A stretch of 6,975 nt of DNA from Clostridiales bacterium (GTDB lineage Bacteria > Bacillota > Clostridia > Lachnospirales > Lachnospiraceae). The position numbers and the translations under genes were made by a program. Within the stretch, counting starts at the first letter, position 1; each line of letters opens with the position of its first letter. The notes below the pieces were generated by a model. That model had not been told where the DNA came from. It ran no database searches and saw only the letters and a program-made list of their open reading frames with translations. Shown piece by piece: positions 1 to 5,735 of the stretch. The stretch lies in the NCBI GenBank assembly GCA_015655565.1, contig JAATEU010000299.1:1-6975 (forward strand), written 5' to 3'.

Positions 1-572
1 AAGCACTTGCAAAATATCAGGAATTCTGTGAAAAAGGATACTTCCCGGAAGGGTTTGTAACTGCAGATCCCAATGATACGCTTTTAAATATGGCTTCCGG
101 GGCAACGGCCATGGATATTCAGGGACAGTGGTATGACGGCAGTATCCTTTCAAACGAGGTAGACCTCAGTTTATTTGCGACTTTTCCATTCCCGTCAGGA
201 GGCTCCAACCGGTTATCTTCCTTTGTGGAAATGACACAGTTTAACAAAAATCTTTCGGATACGGAATTAGACGCATGTATGAAGTTTACGGATTATTATT
301 ATAATGATGAAAATGCAGCAAAGTATGCAGAATATTACAATCTGCCGCTGCCAAAGCTTGGGACAAAAATGCCGGAAGGGCAGCCAAACGTGGAGATAAT
401 GATAAACGCAAGTAATGAGAACGGAACATTTACCATTACCGACCAGGCATTCCCGACAGAAATAGCAGATGTATTATTTAATGCTCAGGATGCAATTGCA
501 AATGGACAGATGACTCCGGAAAAAGGGGCGGCGAATATTCAATCGGCAATCGAGGCATATAACAGCAAATAG
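1..572 (+). CDS. ABC sugar transporter, extracellular solute-binding protein, C-terminal part (5' end outside window)
   Basis: This is the last 189 residues of a substrate-binding lipoprotein of the family 1 (SBP_bac_1/8, MalE-like) group, which captures a sugar or oligosaccharide outside the membrane and delivers it to the permeases downstream. The reading frame is open from base 3, before any start codon, so the N-terminus with its signal peptide and lipobox lies outside the window. Visible family features are the stretch GATAMDIQGQWYDG (a 'G..AM...G.W' strand common in these proteins), a hinge-like FPFPSGG segment, and the C-terminal helix NGQMTPEKGAANIQSAIEAY, a typical ending for sugar-binding proteins. 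The gene stops at TAG 570-572 and is followed after 122 bp by two permease genes on the same strand, which fixes its role as an importer subunit. The substrate cannot be read from this part. An oligosaccharide is inferred from the hydrolase gene downstream. Confidence 0.92.
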   Translation, partial: ALAKYQEFCEKGYFPEGFVTADPNDTLLNMASGATAMDIQGQWYDGSILSNEVDLSLFATFPFPSGGSNRLSSFVEMTQFNKNLSDTELDACMKFTDYYYNDENAAKYAEYYNLPLPKLGTKMPEGQPNVEIMINASNENGTFTITDQAFPTEIADVLFNAQDAIANGQMTPEKGAANIQSAIEAYNSK

Positions 573-584
573 GAGGTGGAAGCT

Positions 585-661
585 GCTGTTGCAGAATCTT
601 TGGCTTACCGGATTTGCGGCATCTGCCACAGATAGTATAAACTTATATATTTTGCAACAGC
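585..661 (+). promoter_or_regulatory. Inverted repeat / long stem-loop between binding-protein and permease genes
   Basis: GCTGTTGCAGAAT (585-597) pairs with ATTTTGCAACAGC (649-661). The 13 bp pair fully if one G-U is allowed, enclosing a 51-base loop that itself holds a small GGCA/TGCC hairpin. No run of T follows directly, so this is not a canonical terminator. In MalE-type operons a stem-loop after the binding-protein gene often stabilises the upstream message or dampens permease expression, since far more binding protein than permease is needed. That role is inferred from position. A weak promoter-like pair (TTGCGG 614-619, 16 bp, TATAAA 636-641) lies inside the loop. Confidence 0.5.
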
Positions 662-694
662 CCCCTTACCTTCATAAAAGAGGGGAACGAAGAT

Positions 695-1567
695 ATGAAA
701 AAAGGAAGGAAACTTGAACTTAGCGCTTACGCCTTTTTAATTCCGGCGGGTATTATATATCTTTCGGTAATCATTATTCCGGTCTTTTATTCTTTATATA
801 TCAGCCTGTTTCATTGGAACGGAATCGGTGAAATGAAGTTTAAAGGACTGGGGAATTATTTGCAGCTTTTTACAGCGGATAAGATTTTTTTTACTGCACT
901 GAAAAACAATTTAATATGGATTGTATTGACCATTATGATAACCATGACGGTCTCTTTGGGACTGGCGGTAATGCTTAACCATAAATTCAAAGGCAGGACA
1001 TTTTTCAGGGGTTTCTTCTATTTCCCCTGTGTCATTGCTCCTATTGCAGTAGCAATTATATGGAGATGGATCTATAATCCTAACGTCGGATTTATTAATC
1101 AGTTTTTCAGTGCCTTAGGGATTAACTATTCACAGAGCTGGATTTCCGATCCAGATGTGAGTTTATATACGGTATTTGCCGCATCGCTGTGGCAGGCGGT
1201 AGGCCAGCCCATGATTCTGTTCCTGGCGGGCCTGCAGTCCGTATCTGCAGAAGTATTAGAAGCGGCAATCATTGACGGCGCAGGTCCAATTAAAAAATTC
1301 TTCTATATTACGGTGCCTCTGATGAAAGAAACTTTTGTTATCGTAATTGCAACACTGATTGTGGCAGCCATGAAGGTATTTGATGTAGTCCAGGGACTGA
1401 CCGGTGGCGGACCCAATAACGCAACCCAGATGCTTTCTACCTATATGTATTCACAGACATTCCAATATAACAATGTGGGACTTGGTACTGCCATAGCCTG
1501 TATTATGGTTATCATGATGCTTGTGGTAATTGTGCCGTATGTGTCTTTTACGGCAAAAGAAAATTAG
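695..1567 (+). CDS. ABC sugar transporter permease, MalF/UgpA/LacF type
   Basis: This 290-residue integral membrane protein forms half of the transmembrane channel of a binding-protein-dependent carbohydrate importer. Six hydrophobic segments are visible, at roughly residues 11-35, 72-95, 107-127, 156-180, 213-233 and 264-285. The cytoplasmic EAA loop that contacts the ATPase is clear at about 189-210 (EAAIIDGAGPIKKFFYITVP), and the TGGGPNNAT motif at 236-244 is characteristic of the MalF-like member of the pair. The length is normal for the UgpA/LacF group, which lacks the large periplasmic insert of enterobacterial MalF. The ATG at 695 follows an AGGGG ribosome binding site (681-685) at 9 bases. 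The partner permease begins 16 bp downstream, so the two are surely co-transcribed. No ATPase gene lies in the window. A shared MsmK-type ATPase elsewhere is likely (inference). Confidence 0.95.
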   Translation: MKKGRKLELSAYAFLIPAGIIYLSVIIIPVFYSLYISLFHWNGIGEMKFKGLGNYLQLFTADKIFFTALKNNLIWIVLTIMITMTVSLGLAVMLNHKFKGRTFFRGFFYFPCVIAPIAVAIIWRWIYNPNVGFINQFFSALGINYSQSWISDPDVSLYTVFAASLWQAVGQPMILFLAGLQSVSAEVLEAAIIDGAGPIKKFFYITVPLMKETFVIVIATLIVAAMKVFDVVQGLTGGGPNNATQMLSTYMYSQTFQYNNVGLGTAIACIMVIMMLVVIVPYVSFTAKEN

Positions 1568-1583
1568 GAAGGAACAATAAAAG

Positions 1584-2423
1584 ATGGAAGGAAAACAGAA
1601 AAAAATTGCTAAAAAGACAGCGTTCTATGCGATTTTGGTAATCTTGGCCCTGATATGGATTGTTCCCATGTTTACATTGACTGCAACGGCGCTTAAGAGC
1701 AAACAGGATTTTTACAGCGGTCTCAGCCTGTTTAAACTCCCTGAAAATATTGCGTGGAGCAATTTTGTAAATGCCATGACCAAAGGACGTTTATTCACCT
1801 ATATGAAAAACGACCTGATTGTTACCTGTTTAAAGGTACCTTTAGGAATCTTTGCAGGGGCATTGGCGGCATTTGCATTGACCCGGCTGAACATCAGGCA
1901 CAGAACTGGTATCTTTATCTTTTTTCTGATTGGAATGATGCTGCCCATGCAGGTGGCTTTGGTACCAATTAACGTTATTTTCAGTAAATTAAAATTATTG
2001 AATACCTATTTCGGTTTGTTTTATGTGTATGTAGGGTTTGGTATTTCTTATGCGATTTTGATTTTAAGGGGATTCATGAGGGGAATTCCGAAGGATATTG
2101 ACGAGGCGGCCTACATTGACGGCTGCAGCAAATGGCAGCTGTTTATAAGGATTATTTTCCCGATATCCAAGCCTGCCGTTGCTACGCTGCTGATTACAGA
2201 TTTTTTGGCTACCTGGAATGAATATCTCCTGGCCAGTGTTATTATCAATGATAATGCGAAAAAAACAGTTCCGGTGGGACTTATGACTTTTGTCGGAGAA
2301 CATGGAACGGACTATGGATATCTGTGTGCAGGCGTTTTGATATCGGTAATTCCGGTGCTGATTGTATATCTGGTTTTCCAGCGTTATTTTGTTGAAGGTA
2401 TGGCGGGAGCCGTTAAATCATAG
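1584..2423 (+). CDS. ABC sugar transporter permease, MalG/UgpE/LacG type
   Basis: This 279-residue membrane protein is the second permease subunit, expected to pair with the MalF-type subunit encoded just upstream. Hydrophobic segments lie at about 12-34, 75-100, 107-130, 141-163, 195-217 and 245-267. The EAA loop is at about 173-198 (DEAAYIDGCSKWQLF followed by FP and a KPA turn). The C-terminus QRYFVEGMAGAVKS is the usual conserved tail of MalG-like permeases, with an aromatic-FV-G-hydrophobic-GA(V)K pattern. The start ATG at 1584 follows AGGAAGGA (1566-1573), which overlaps the stop codon of the previous gene, indicating tight co-expression. The last codons lie in the first copy of a 28-29 bp direct repeat that recurs just after the gene. 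The substrate specificity cannot be determined from the permeases. Confidence 0.95.
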   Translation: MEGKQKKIAKKTAFYAILVILALIWIVPMFTLTATALKSKQDFYSGLSLFKLPENIAWSNFVNAMTKGRLFTYMKNDLIVTCLKVPLGIFAGALAAFALTRLNIRHRTGIFIFFLIGMMLPMQVALVPINVIFSKLKLLNTYFGLFYVYVGFGISYAILILRGFMRGIPKDIDEAAYIDGCSKWQLFIRIIFPISKPAVATLLITDFLATWNEYLLASVIINDNAKKTVPVGLMTFVGEHGTDYGYLCAGVLISVIPVLIVYLVFQRYFVEGMAGAVKS

Positions 2424-2498
2424 TAATTATTCAGCGAGGTATTGCCCCGGTCATCGTTTCCCGCCGCACTGAGCCGTTAAATCATAGAATTATTCAGC
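2407..2498 (+). repeat. Imperfect direct repeat spanning the end of the second permease gene
   Basis: The 29 bases at 2407-2435, which begin GAGCCGTTAAATCATAG and hold the last codons and stop of the permease gene, recur at 2471-2498 with one T missing. The copies start 64 bp apart and are otherwise identical, after which similarity fades. This looks like a recent short tandem duplication or slippage event at the 3' end of the transporter gene. The second copy is non-coding. Confidence 0.85.
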
Positions 2499-2524
2499 CG
2501 CCGGCAATCCGGTGTTCTGGCGGC
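2497..2524 (+). other. GC-rich stem-loop downstream of permease genes
   Basis: GCCGCC (2497-2502) can pair with GGCGGC (2519-2524) around a 16-base loop. A competing CCGG/CCGG hairpin (2501-2504 with 2509-2512) overlaps it. It is the only strong structure after the transporter genes, but there is no T-run directly behind it. It may slow or end transcription weakly. A Rho-independent terminator is not supported. Confidence 0.3.
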
Positions 2525-2527
2525 AGG

Positions 2528-2545
2528 TCATGTGATTTTACATGA
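2528..2545. promoter_or_regulatory. Palindrome TCATGT-6-ACATGA, candidate operator upstream of hydrolase promoter
   Basis: TCATGT (2528-2533) and ACATGA (2540-2545) form a perfect 6+6 inverted repeat with a 6-base spacer GATTTT. The same half-site ACATGA occurs again at 2592-2597, inside the -35 region of the hydrolase promoter, exactly 52 bp further on (about five helical turns). Upstream placement with repeated half-sites resembles binding sites of AraC- or LacI-type sugar regulators. No regulator gene is in the window, so the binding protein is unknown. Confidence 0.4.
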
Positions 2546-2588
2546 TTTAGCCCATCAGGGCGGCGGCAGCGGATCCGGAATTTCCACT

Positions 2589-2617
2589 TTGACATGAAGT
2601 GTCATGCTTGGTATGAT
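2589..2617 (+). promoter_or_regulatory. Sigma-70/sigma-A promoter of the hydrolase gene, with overlapping TGACA/TGTCA inverted repeat
   Basis: A consensus -35 box TTGACA (2589-2594) is followed after exactly 17 bp by TATGAT (2612-2617), one mismatch from the consensus -10. A start of transcription near 2624 would give a short leader of about 45 bases before the ATG at 2668. The -35 box is embedded in an inverted repeat, TGACA (2590-2594), five bases, TGTCA (2600-2604), a good position for a repressor operator. The hydrolase can therefore be transcribed independently of the transporter. Confidence 0.8.
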
Positions 2618-2667
2618 TATGGCTGAGTGGTCATTATTCATAATAGATTACTAGGAAGGAACAGACA

Positions 2668-4197
2668 ATGAGTGAGATGAACTTTGCAAAAAAAGTGGAA
2701 AAGTGGGAGGTACTTGAAGTTACCGTACCCGGCCGTTCTGAAAATAATCCTTTTACCGATTATAAGATTCAGGGAAGGTTTTGCAGTAAAAATGAAGAGA
2801 AATGTGCGGACGGTTTTTATGACGGGGCAGGTATTTATAAAGTAAGATTTATGCCTTCCTTTGAAGAAGCTTATGCCTTTGAAATTAAAGGCAGCTTTTC
2901 TGAAGCGGTGTACCGGGGAACATTTGACGTAACGGCGCCGTCGGGAAATAATCATGGGCCGGTAAGGGTGGCAAATACCTATCATTTTGCTTATGAGGAC
3001 GGAACGCCTTATTATCCCGTCGGAACCACATGTTATGTCTGGAGCCTGCAGTCGGAAGAACTGCAGGAGTTGACCTTGAAAACCTTGGCCGGCAGTGCTT
3101 TTAACAAAATACGTTTCTGTATTTTCCCAAAGCATTATGACTATAATTTAAAAGAACCAATCAGTTATCCCTATGAAGGGACACCTTGTGACAGTTCGGT
3201 ACTGACAAAGGAGAATTTTTATGATTACGCGGGCTGTGCGCCCGGAAATGACTGGAATTACAAACGTTTTAACCCAAAACATTTCCAGCTGTTTGAAAAG
3301 CGCGTAAATGACCTGATGGCTATGGGTATTGAGGCAGACATTATAGTAATGCATCCCTATGACCGCTGGGGCTTTGGCGGGATGGAGAAAGAGGAGGATG
3401 ATTTATACTGGAATTATGTCATTGCCAGGCTTAGTGCATACCGGAATGTATGGTGGTCCCTGGCAAATGAATATGATTTGATGAAAACGAAAAAATTAGA
3501 AGATTGGGAAAGGTATGCAGATATTATCTGTAAGAAAGATATATATAATCATTTGCGTTCTATTCATAACTGCAGGCCATTTTATGATTATTCCAGGCCT
3601 TGGATCACCCATTGCAGCATTCAGCGCCAGGATACATATAAATCGGCGGAATTTGTAGATGAATGGCGTATCCGTTATAAAAAACCAATTGTTTTGGACG
3701 AGATTGCTTATGAAGGCAATATCCAGTATGGCTGGGGAAATATCAGCGGGCAGGAACTGGTCCGGAGGTTTTGGGAAGCTGCCTGCCGCGGAGGTTATGC
3801 GGGACATGGTGAAACCTTTATGCATCCAAAGGATATCCTGTGGTGGTCCCATGGCGGTGAATTCCATGGCGAAAGCCCTGAGAGATTTAAGTTCTTGTTA
3901 AAAATTCTAAAGGAAACACCGGGACCGGGATTGGCACCAATGGAAGCACAGTGGGACGAAGTCGCTGCAAAAGTGGACCGCACTTCTTTGGATGATGGAA
4001 ATTATTTTTTATATTATTATGGATTTAACAGGCCTTCTTTCCGCCAATACTATTACGATGATAGATACGAATATGAAGCTGAAATAATTGATACCTGGAA
4101 TATGACCATAACAAAAGCCGGTACTTTTAAAGGCCGGTCTAAAATAAATTTACCCGGACGTGAATACATGGCAGTGCGTATACGCCGTATTGGCTAG
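2668..4197 (+). CDS. Cytoplasmic glycoside hydrolase-like protein (DUF5060-DUF4038-DUF5605 architecture)
   Basis: This 509-residue protein shows the three-part layout of a poorly characterised glycoside hydrolase group: an N-terminal beta-sandwich (about 8-92, DUF5060-like), a TIM-barrel (about 95-415, DUF4038-like, related to the apiosidase/GH140 type), and a C-terminal beta domain (about 430-507, DUF5605-like) ending in the typical LPGREYMAVRIRR. Likely catalytic residues are Glu268 in WWSLANEYD (the Asn-Glu acid/base position of clan-A-like barrels) and Glu345 in IVLDEIAYEG (nucleophile position, with Glu349 as an alternative). WGFGG at 234-238 and MHPKDILWWSHGGEF at about 385-399 would line the active site. 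There is no signal peptide, so it should act in the cytoplasm on imported oligosaccharides. ATG 2668 follows AGGAAGGA (2653-2660) at 7 bases. The gene sits 244 bp after the permeases under its own promoter. The family is recognised with good confidence; the substrate is unknown. Confidence 0.88.
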   Translation: MSEMNFAKKVEKWEVLEVTVPGRSENNPFTDYKIQGRFCSKNEEKCADGFYDGAGIYKVRFMPSFEEAYAFEIKGSFSEAVYRGTFDVTAPSGNNHGPVRVANTYHFAYEDGTPYYPVGTTCYVWSLQSEELQELTLKTLAGSAFNKIRFCIFPKHYDYNLKEPISYPYEGTPCDSSVLTKENFYDYAGCAPGNDWNYKRFNPKHFQLFEKRVNDLMAMGIEADIIVMHPYDRWGFGGMEKEEDDLYWNYVIARLSAYRNVWWSLANEYDLMKTKKLEDWERYADIICKKDIYNHLRSIHNCRPFYDYSRPWITHCSIQRQDTYKSAEFVDEWRIRYKKPIVLDEIAYEGNIQYGWGNISGQELVRRFWEAACRGGYAGHGETFMHPKDILWWSHGGEFHGESPERFKFLLKILKETPGPGLAPMEAQWDEVAAKVDRTSLDDGNYFLYYYGFNRPSFRQYYYDDRYEYEAEIIDTWNMTITKAGTFKGRSKINLPGREYMAVRIRRIG

Positions 4198-4206
4198 GGT
4201 GAAATA

Positions 4207-4707
4207 TTATAGTTGATGTGCCCAATCACATGCGTTTTCCAGTATATGAACTATTTCTTCCAGGCCCTTTTGATCAATGGCATCAAATCTTGCAATGGAA
4301 GGACTGTCAATATCCAGTACACCGACAATTTTTCCGTTAGAATGTATGGGAATGACAATTTCGGAGCGGGAAGCGCTGTCACAGGCTATATGCCCCGGGA
4401 ATTCATGGACATCTGCAACTAATTGGGTTTCATCTTTTTTGACGGCAGTTCCGCAGACTCCTTTACCGGATGGAATATGAACACAGGCAGTTTTACCCTG
4501 GAAGGGTCCTAAGAGCAGTTCTTCGTTATGTATTAAATAAAAACCTGCCCAGTTTATATCCTTTAAGGCACCATTTAGCAAGGCTGAGGCATTGCTTAAA
4601 TTTGGGATAACATAAGGTTCATTTTCCAACAGGGATTTTAATTGGGCATGAATCAGTTTATAACTTTCTTGTTTATCGGCAGGATATAGGCTGTTAATTT
4701 CTTGCAT
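4207..4707 (-). CDS. msrC: Free methionine-(R)-sulfoxide reductase (GAF domain, fRMsr/YebR family)
   Basis: This 166-residue GAF-domain enzyme reduces free (not protein-bound) L-methionine-(R)-S-oxide to methionine, using thioredoxin as reductant, and protects the cell from oxidative damage. Nearly the whole chain matches the family: INWAGFYL (51-58), LGPFQGKTACVHIPSGKGVC (66-85), a VADVHEFPGHIACD block (97-110), SEIVIPI and GVLDIDS with a following RFD. Three cysteines, Cys75, Cys85 and Cys109, keep the same 10- and 24-residue spacing as Cys84/94/118 of the E. coli enzyme. Cys109 is the expected catalytic residue and Cys85 the resolving one. The ATG at 4707 follows an AAGGAG site (complement of 4714-4719) at 6 bases. 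The gene is convergent with the hydrolase gene, with only 9 bp between the two stops, and has its own promoter upstream. Confidence 0.95.
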   Translation of the reverse strand: MQEINSLYPADKQESYKLIHAQLKSLLENEPYVIPNLSNASALLNGALKDINWAGFYLIHNEELLLGPFQGKTACVHIPSGKGVCGTAVKKDETQLVADVHEFPGHIACDSASRSEIVIPIHSNGKIVGVLDIDSPSIARFDAIDQKGLEEIVHILENACDWAHQL

Positions 4708-4735
4708 AGGAAGCTCCTTTTGTTGAATTTGCTTG

Positions 4736-4765
4736 TTTCAGTGGGAGGCAGGGCTCCCACTGAAA
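4736..4765. repeat. Perfect 12-bp inverted repeat with 6-base loop in the msrC leader
   Basis: TTTCAGTGGGAG (4736-4747) and CTCCCACTGAAA (4754-4765) are perfectly complementary around GCAGGG. It lies just downstream of the minus-strand -10 box (4767-4772), so the predicted start of transcription (about 4760) falls inside it. It could be an operator for a dimeric repressor, or a terminator-like hairpin for transcripts arriving from the small gene upstream. There is no T-run on either side, which weakens the terminator reading. Confidence 0.75.
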
Positions 4766-4766
4766 T

Positions 4767-4795
4767 AGTATATCCCATTTAAACCGATACTTCAA
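4767..4795 (-). promoter_or_regulatory. Promoter of msrC (TTGAAG-17 bp-TATACT)
   Basis: On the minus strand, TTGAAG (complement of 4790-4795) and TATACT (complement of 4767-4772) are separated by exactly 17 bp. The -35 box directly abuts the stop codon of the upstream 67-residue gene (4796-4798). The predicted leader to the msrC ATG is about 50 bases and contains the perfect inverted repeat. Confidence 0.7.
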
Positions 4796-4999
4796 CTATT
4801 TAAAACTATTACCTTCTACCAGGCTGGAAACATATTGCCTCATTTCCTGTTTGGAGCTGACACCGTGGCAATTATTAATTACTTCCTGCTTTTGCTGTTC
4901 GTCAAGGGATGAAAAATAATTCATGGCATTACTATTTTGAGCTAAAGCCATTCCAAAACCTAATGGGATACCTTGACCGTCTACATAATTTTTTTCCAT
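4796..4999 (-). CDS. Small conserved-looking protein of unknown function, 67 residues
   Basis: The function is not known. The protein is soluble, without a signal peptide or membrane segment, and is predicted to be mostly helical. Its middle reads GIPLGFGMALAQNSNAMNYF, followed by SLDEQQKQEVI and a C-terminal SKQEMRQYVSSL helix. This layout resembles short proteins common in Lachnospiraceae and related clostridia that are annotated as hypothetical; the resemblance is from memory and not verified. The ATG at 4999 has only a poor ribosome binding site: AAAGG ends 12 bases upstream. The frame stays open for a further 34 codons upstream, back to a TAA, but offers no usable start codon, so this ATG is preferred. 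It is in the same direction as msrC, with 88 bp and a promoter between them. No promoter for it could be identified with confidence. Confidence 0.65.
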   Translation of the reverse strand: MEKNYVDGQGIPLGFGMALAQNSNAMNYFSSLDEQQKQEVINNCHGVSSKQEMRQYVSSLVEGNSFK

Positions 5000-5376
5000 A
5001 GATTCACCATGCCTTTCTTTAATAATACAATCCGTTGCATCTGTAGGAAGGTTTTGAGCAATAAAGCCGGAAAAATTGACTTATTTGCTGATTTATTAAA
5101 TCGTTACAAGTTTAGTATGGTTGTTTCAAAAAATTTTATGAACGATAAGTTAAAAACGGATAAAAAATTTACGACTGTTTTTGTTGTAAAACTCTTTTTA
5201 AATCTAGCGTTTCCGCTATTCTTTTCAAAACAAAAATTTCCTTTCATCTTAATCCCATTGCATGCCGCATTTATTTAAAAAAACAAAAATATTTATTCAT
5301 GAAATATGTAAAAGAGAGTAAAGGAAGCATTGTCAGAAATAAAAGGGCGCTGAAATAAAAATAAATCTAATTGTGG
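5000..5376. other. AT-rich gap with no supported gene
   Basis: No gene is supported here. A plus-strand open frame of 101 codons (4973-5278) starts inside the 67-residue gene, has no ribosome binding site, and encodes a low-complexity Phe/Lys/Leu-rich chain typical of AT-rich noise. On the minus strand an ATG at 5247 opens 46 codons with a weak upstream site. After one stop the same frame continues open for roughly 40 codons (Arg-Phe-Asn-Lys-Ser onward) to the start of the small gene. This could be a worn-out coding remnant, but no family is recognisable. A 19-codon frame at 5299 also lacks a ribosome binding site. Confidence 0.5.
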
Positions 5377-5434
5377 TTGACAAATTGATAATAATAAAGC
5401 AAGCTTAAATTATGATCTTATATAAGTATACAAT
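5377..5434 (+). promoter_or_regulatory. Putative promoter region of the PHP pseudogene
   Basis: A perfect TTGACA is present at 5377-5382, but no good -10 box sits 16-18 bp behind it. Other combinations are TTGATA (5385-5390) with TATGAT (5411-5416) at a 20-bp spacing, or TACAAT (5429-5434) with a poor -35. The element is probably the old promoter of the PHP fragment, possibly degraded. Confidence 0.3.
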
Positions 5435-5455
5435 AAAACAAAAGGGGAAATTTAT

Positions 5456-5632
5456 TTGAATTAGCTTGATTTACATTTACACTCAAACTACAGTGATGAC
5501 GGTGAATTTACACCAAAAGAATTAGTATCAATTTGTGCTATGCACAAAGTTAACACCATCGCCATACCTGATTATAATACAACACGAGGAATTAAAGAGG
5601 AAAAAGCTCAGGTGGTATTGACCAAGATATAG
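5456..5632 (+). pseudogene. PHP-domain metal-dependent phosphoesterase, N-terminal fragment (TrpH/YciV-like)
   Basis: A TTG at 5456, 7 bases after AAAGGGGA (5441-5448), would start a frame that meets TAG at once (5462-5464, codon 3). It then reads DLHLHSNYSDDGEFTPKELV, the first PHP metal-binding motif (HxH, with the usual S-YSDDG). The second motif, normally I-(T/S)-D-H-N, reads IPDYN: the metal-ligand histidine has become tyrosine (TAT at 5573-5575, one C-to-T change from CAT) and the preceding residue is proline. After the expected R-G-I the match ends and the frame stops at 5630-5632, about 58 codons in, whereas the family is usually more than 200 residues. The stop, lost ligand and truncation together show a dead fragment. 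Intact relatives cleave phosphate esters or 3',5'-nucleotides. Confidence 0.8.
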
Positions 5633-5644
5633 GTACCATTTATC

Positions 5645-5678
5645 AAATTTGGGGGATACTCCCGTTTATCATGTCCAT
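5645..5678 (-). pseudogene. Possible N-terminus of a MATE-family transporter, very short remnant
   Basis: On the minus strand an ATG at 5678 gives MDMINGSIPQI followed by TGA. Many MATE-family multidrug/Na+ antiporters begin with a very similar M-D-(M/L)-x-N-G-(P/S)-I-x-P-(K/x)-I stretch before the first helix. The fragment lies directly downstream of the broken TipAS-like regulator on the same strand, an arrangement often seen for drug regulators and exporters. Only 11 residues support the call and there is no ribosome binding site. The identification is tentative. Confidence 0.22.
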
Positions 5679-5735
5679 TATTGAATGTCAAAATCATTAT
5701 TTTCTTATATTATCGCCTGCCTTTACAATAACTAT

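Noticed and set aside
571..717. AGGAGG right after the binding-protein stop followed by a TTG-initiated frame of 42 codons (589-717) overlapping the permease start
   Set aside because: The site is 12 bases from TTG, the start is rare, the peptide matches nothing known, and the frame runs through an inverted repeat. A leader peptide is possible but unsupported.
2424..2588. Search for a catabolite-repression (cre) site and a clear terminator in the transporter-hydrolase gap
   Set aside because: No sequence fits the cre consensus acceptably, and the GC-rich hairpin at 2497-2524 has no T-run behind it.
2638..3135. Minus-strand open frame of 165 codons antisense to the hydrolase
   Set aside because: It lies wholly opposite the clearly coding hydrolase frame, has no ribosome binding site and shows no family features. 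It is a shadow.
4973..5278. Plus-strand open frame of 101 codons
   Set aside because: It starts inside the minus-strand 67-residue gene, has no ribosome binding site and gives low-complexity hydrophobic sequence expected from AT-rich DNA.
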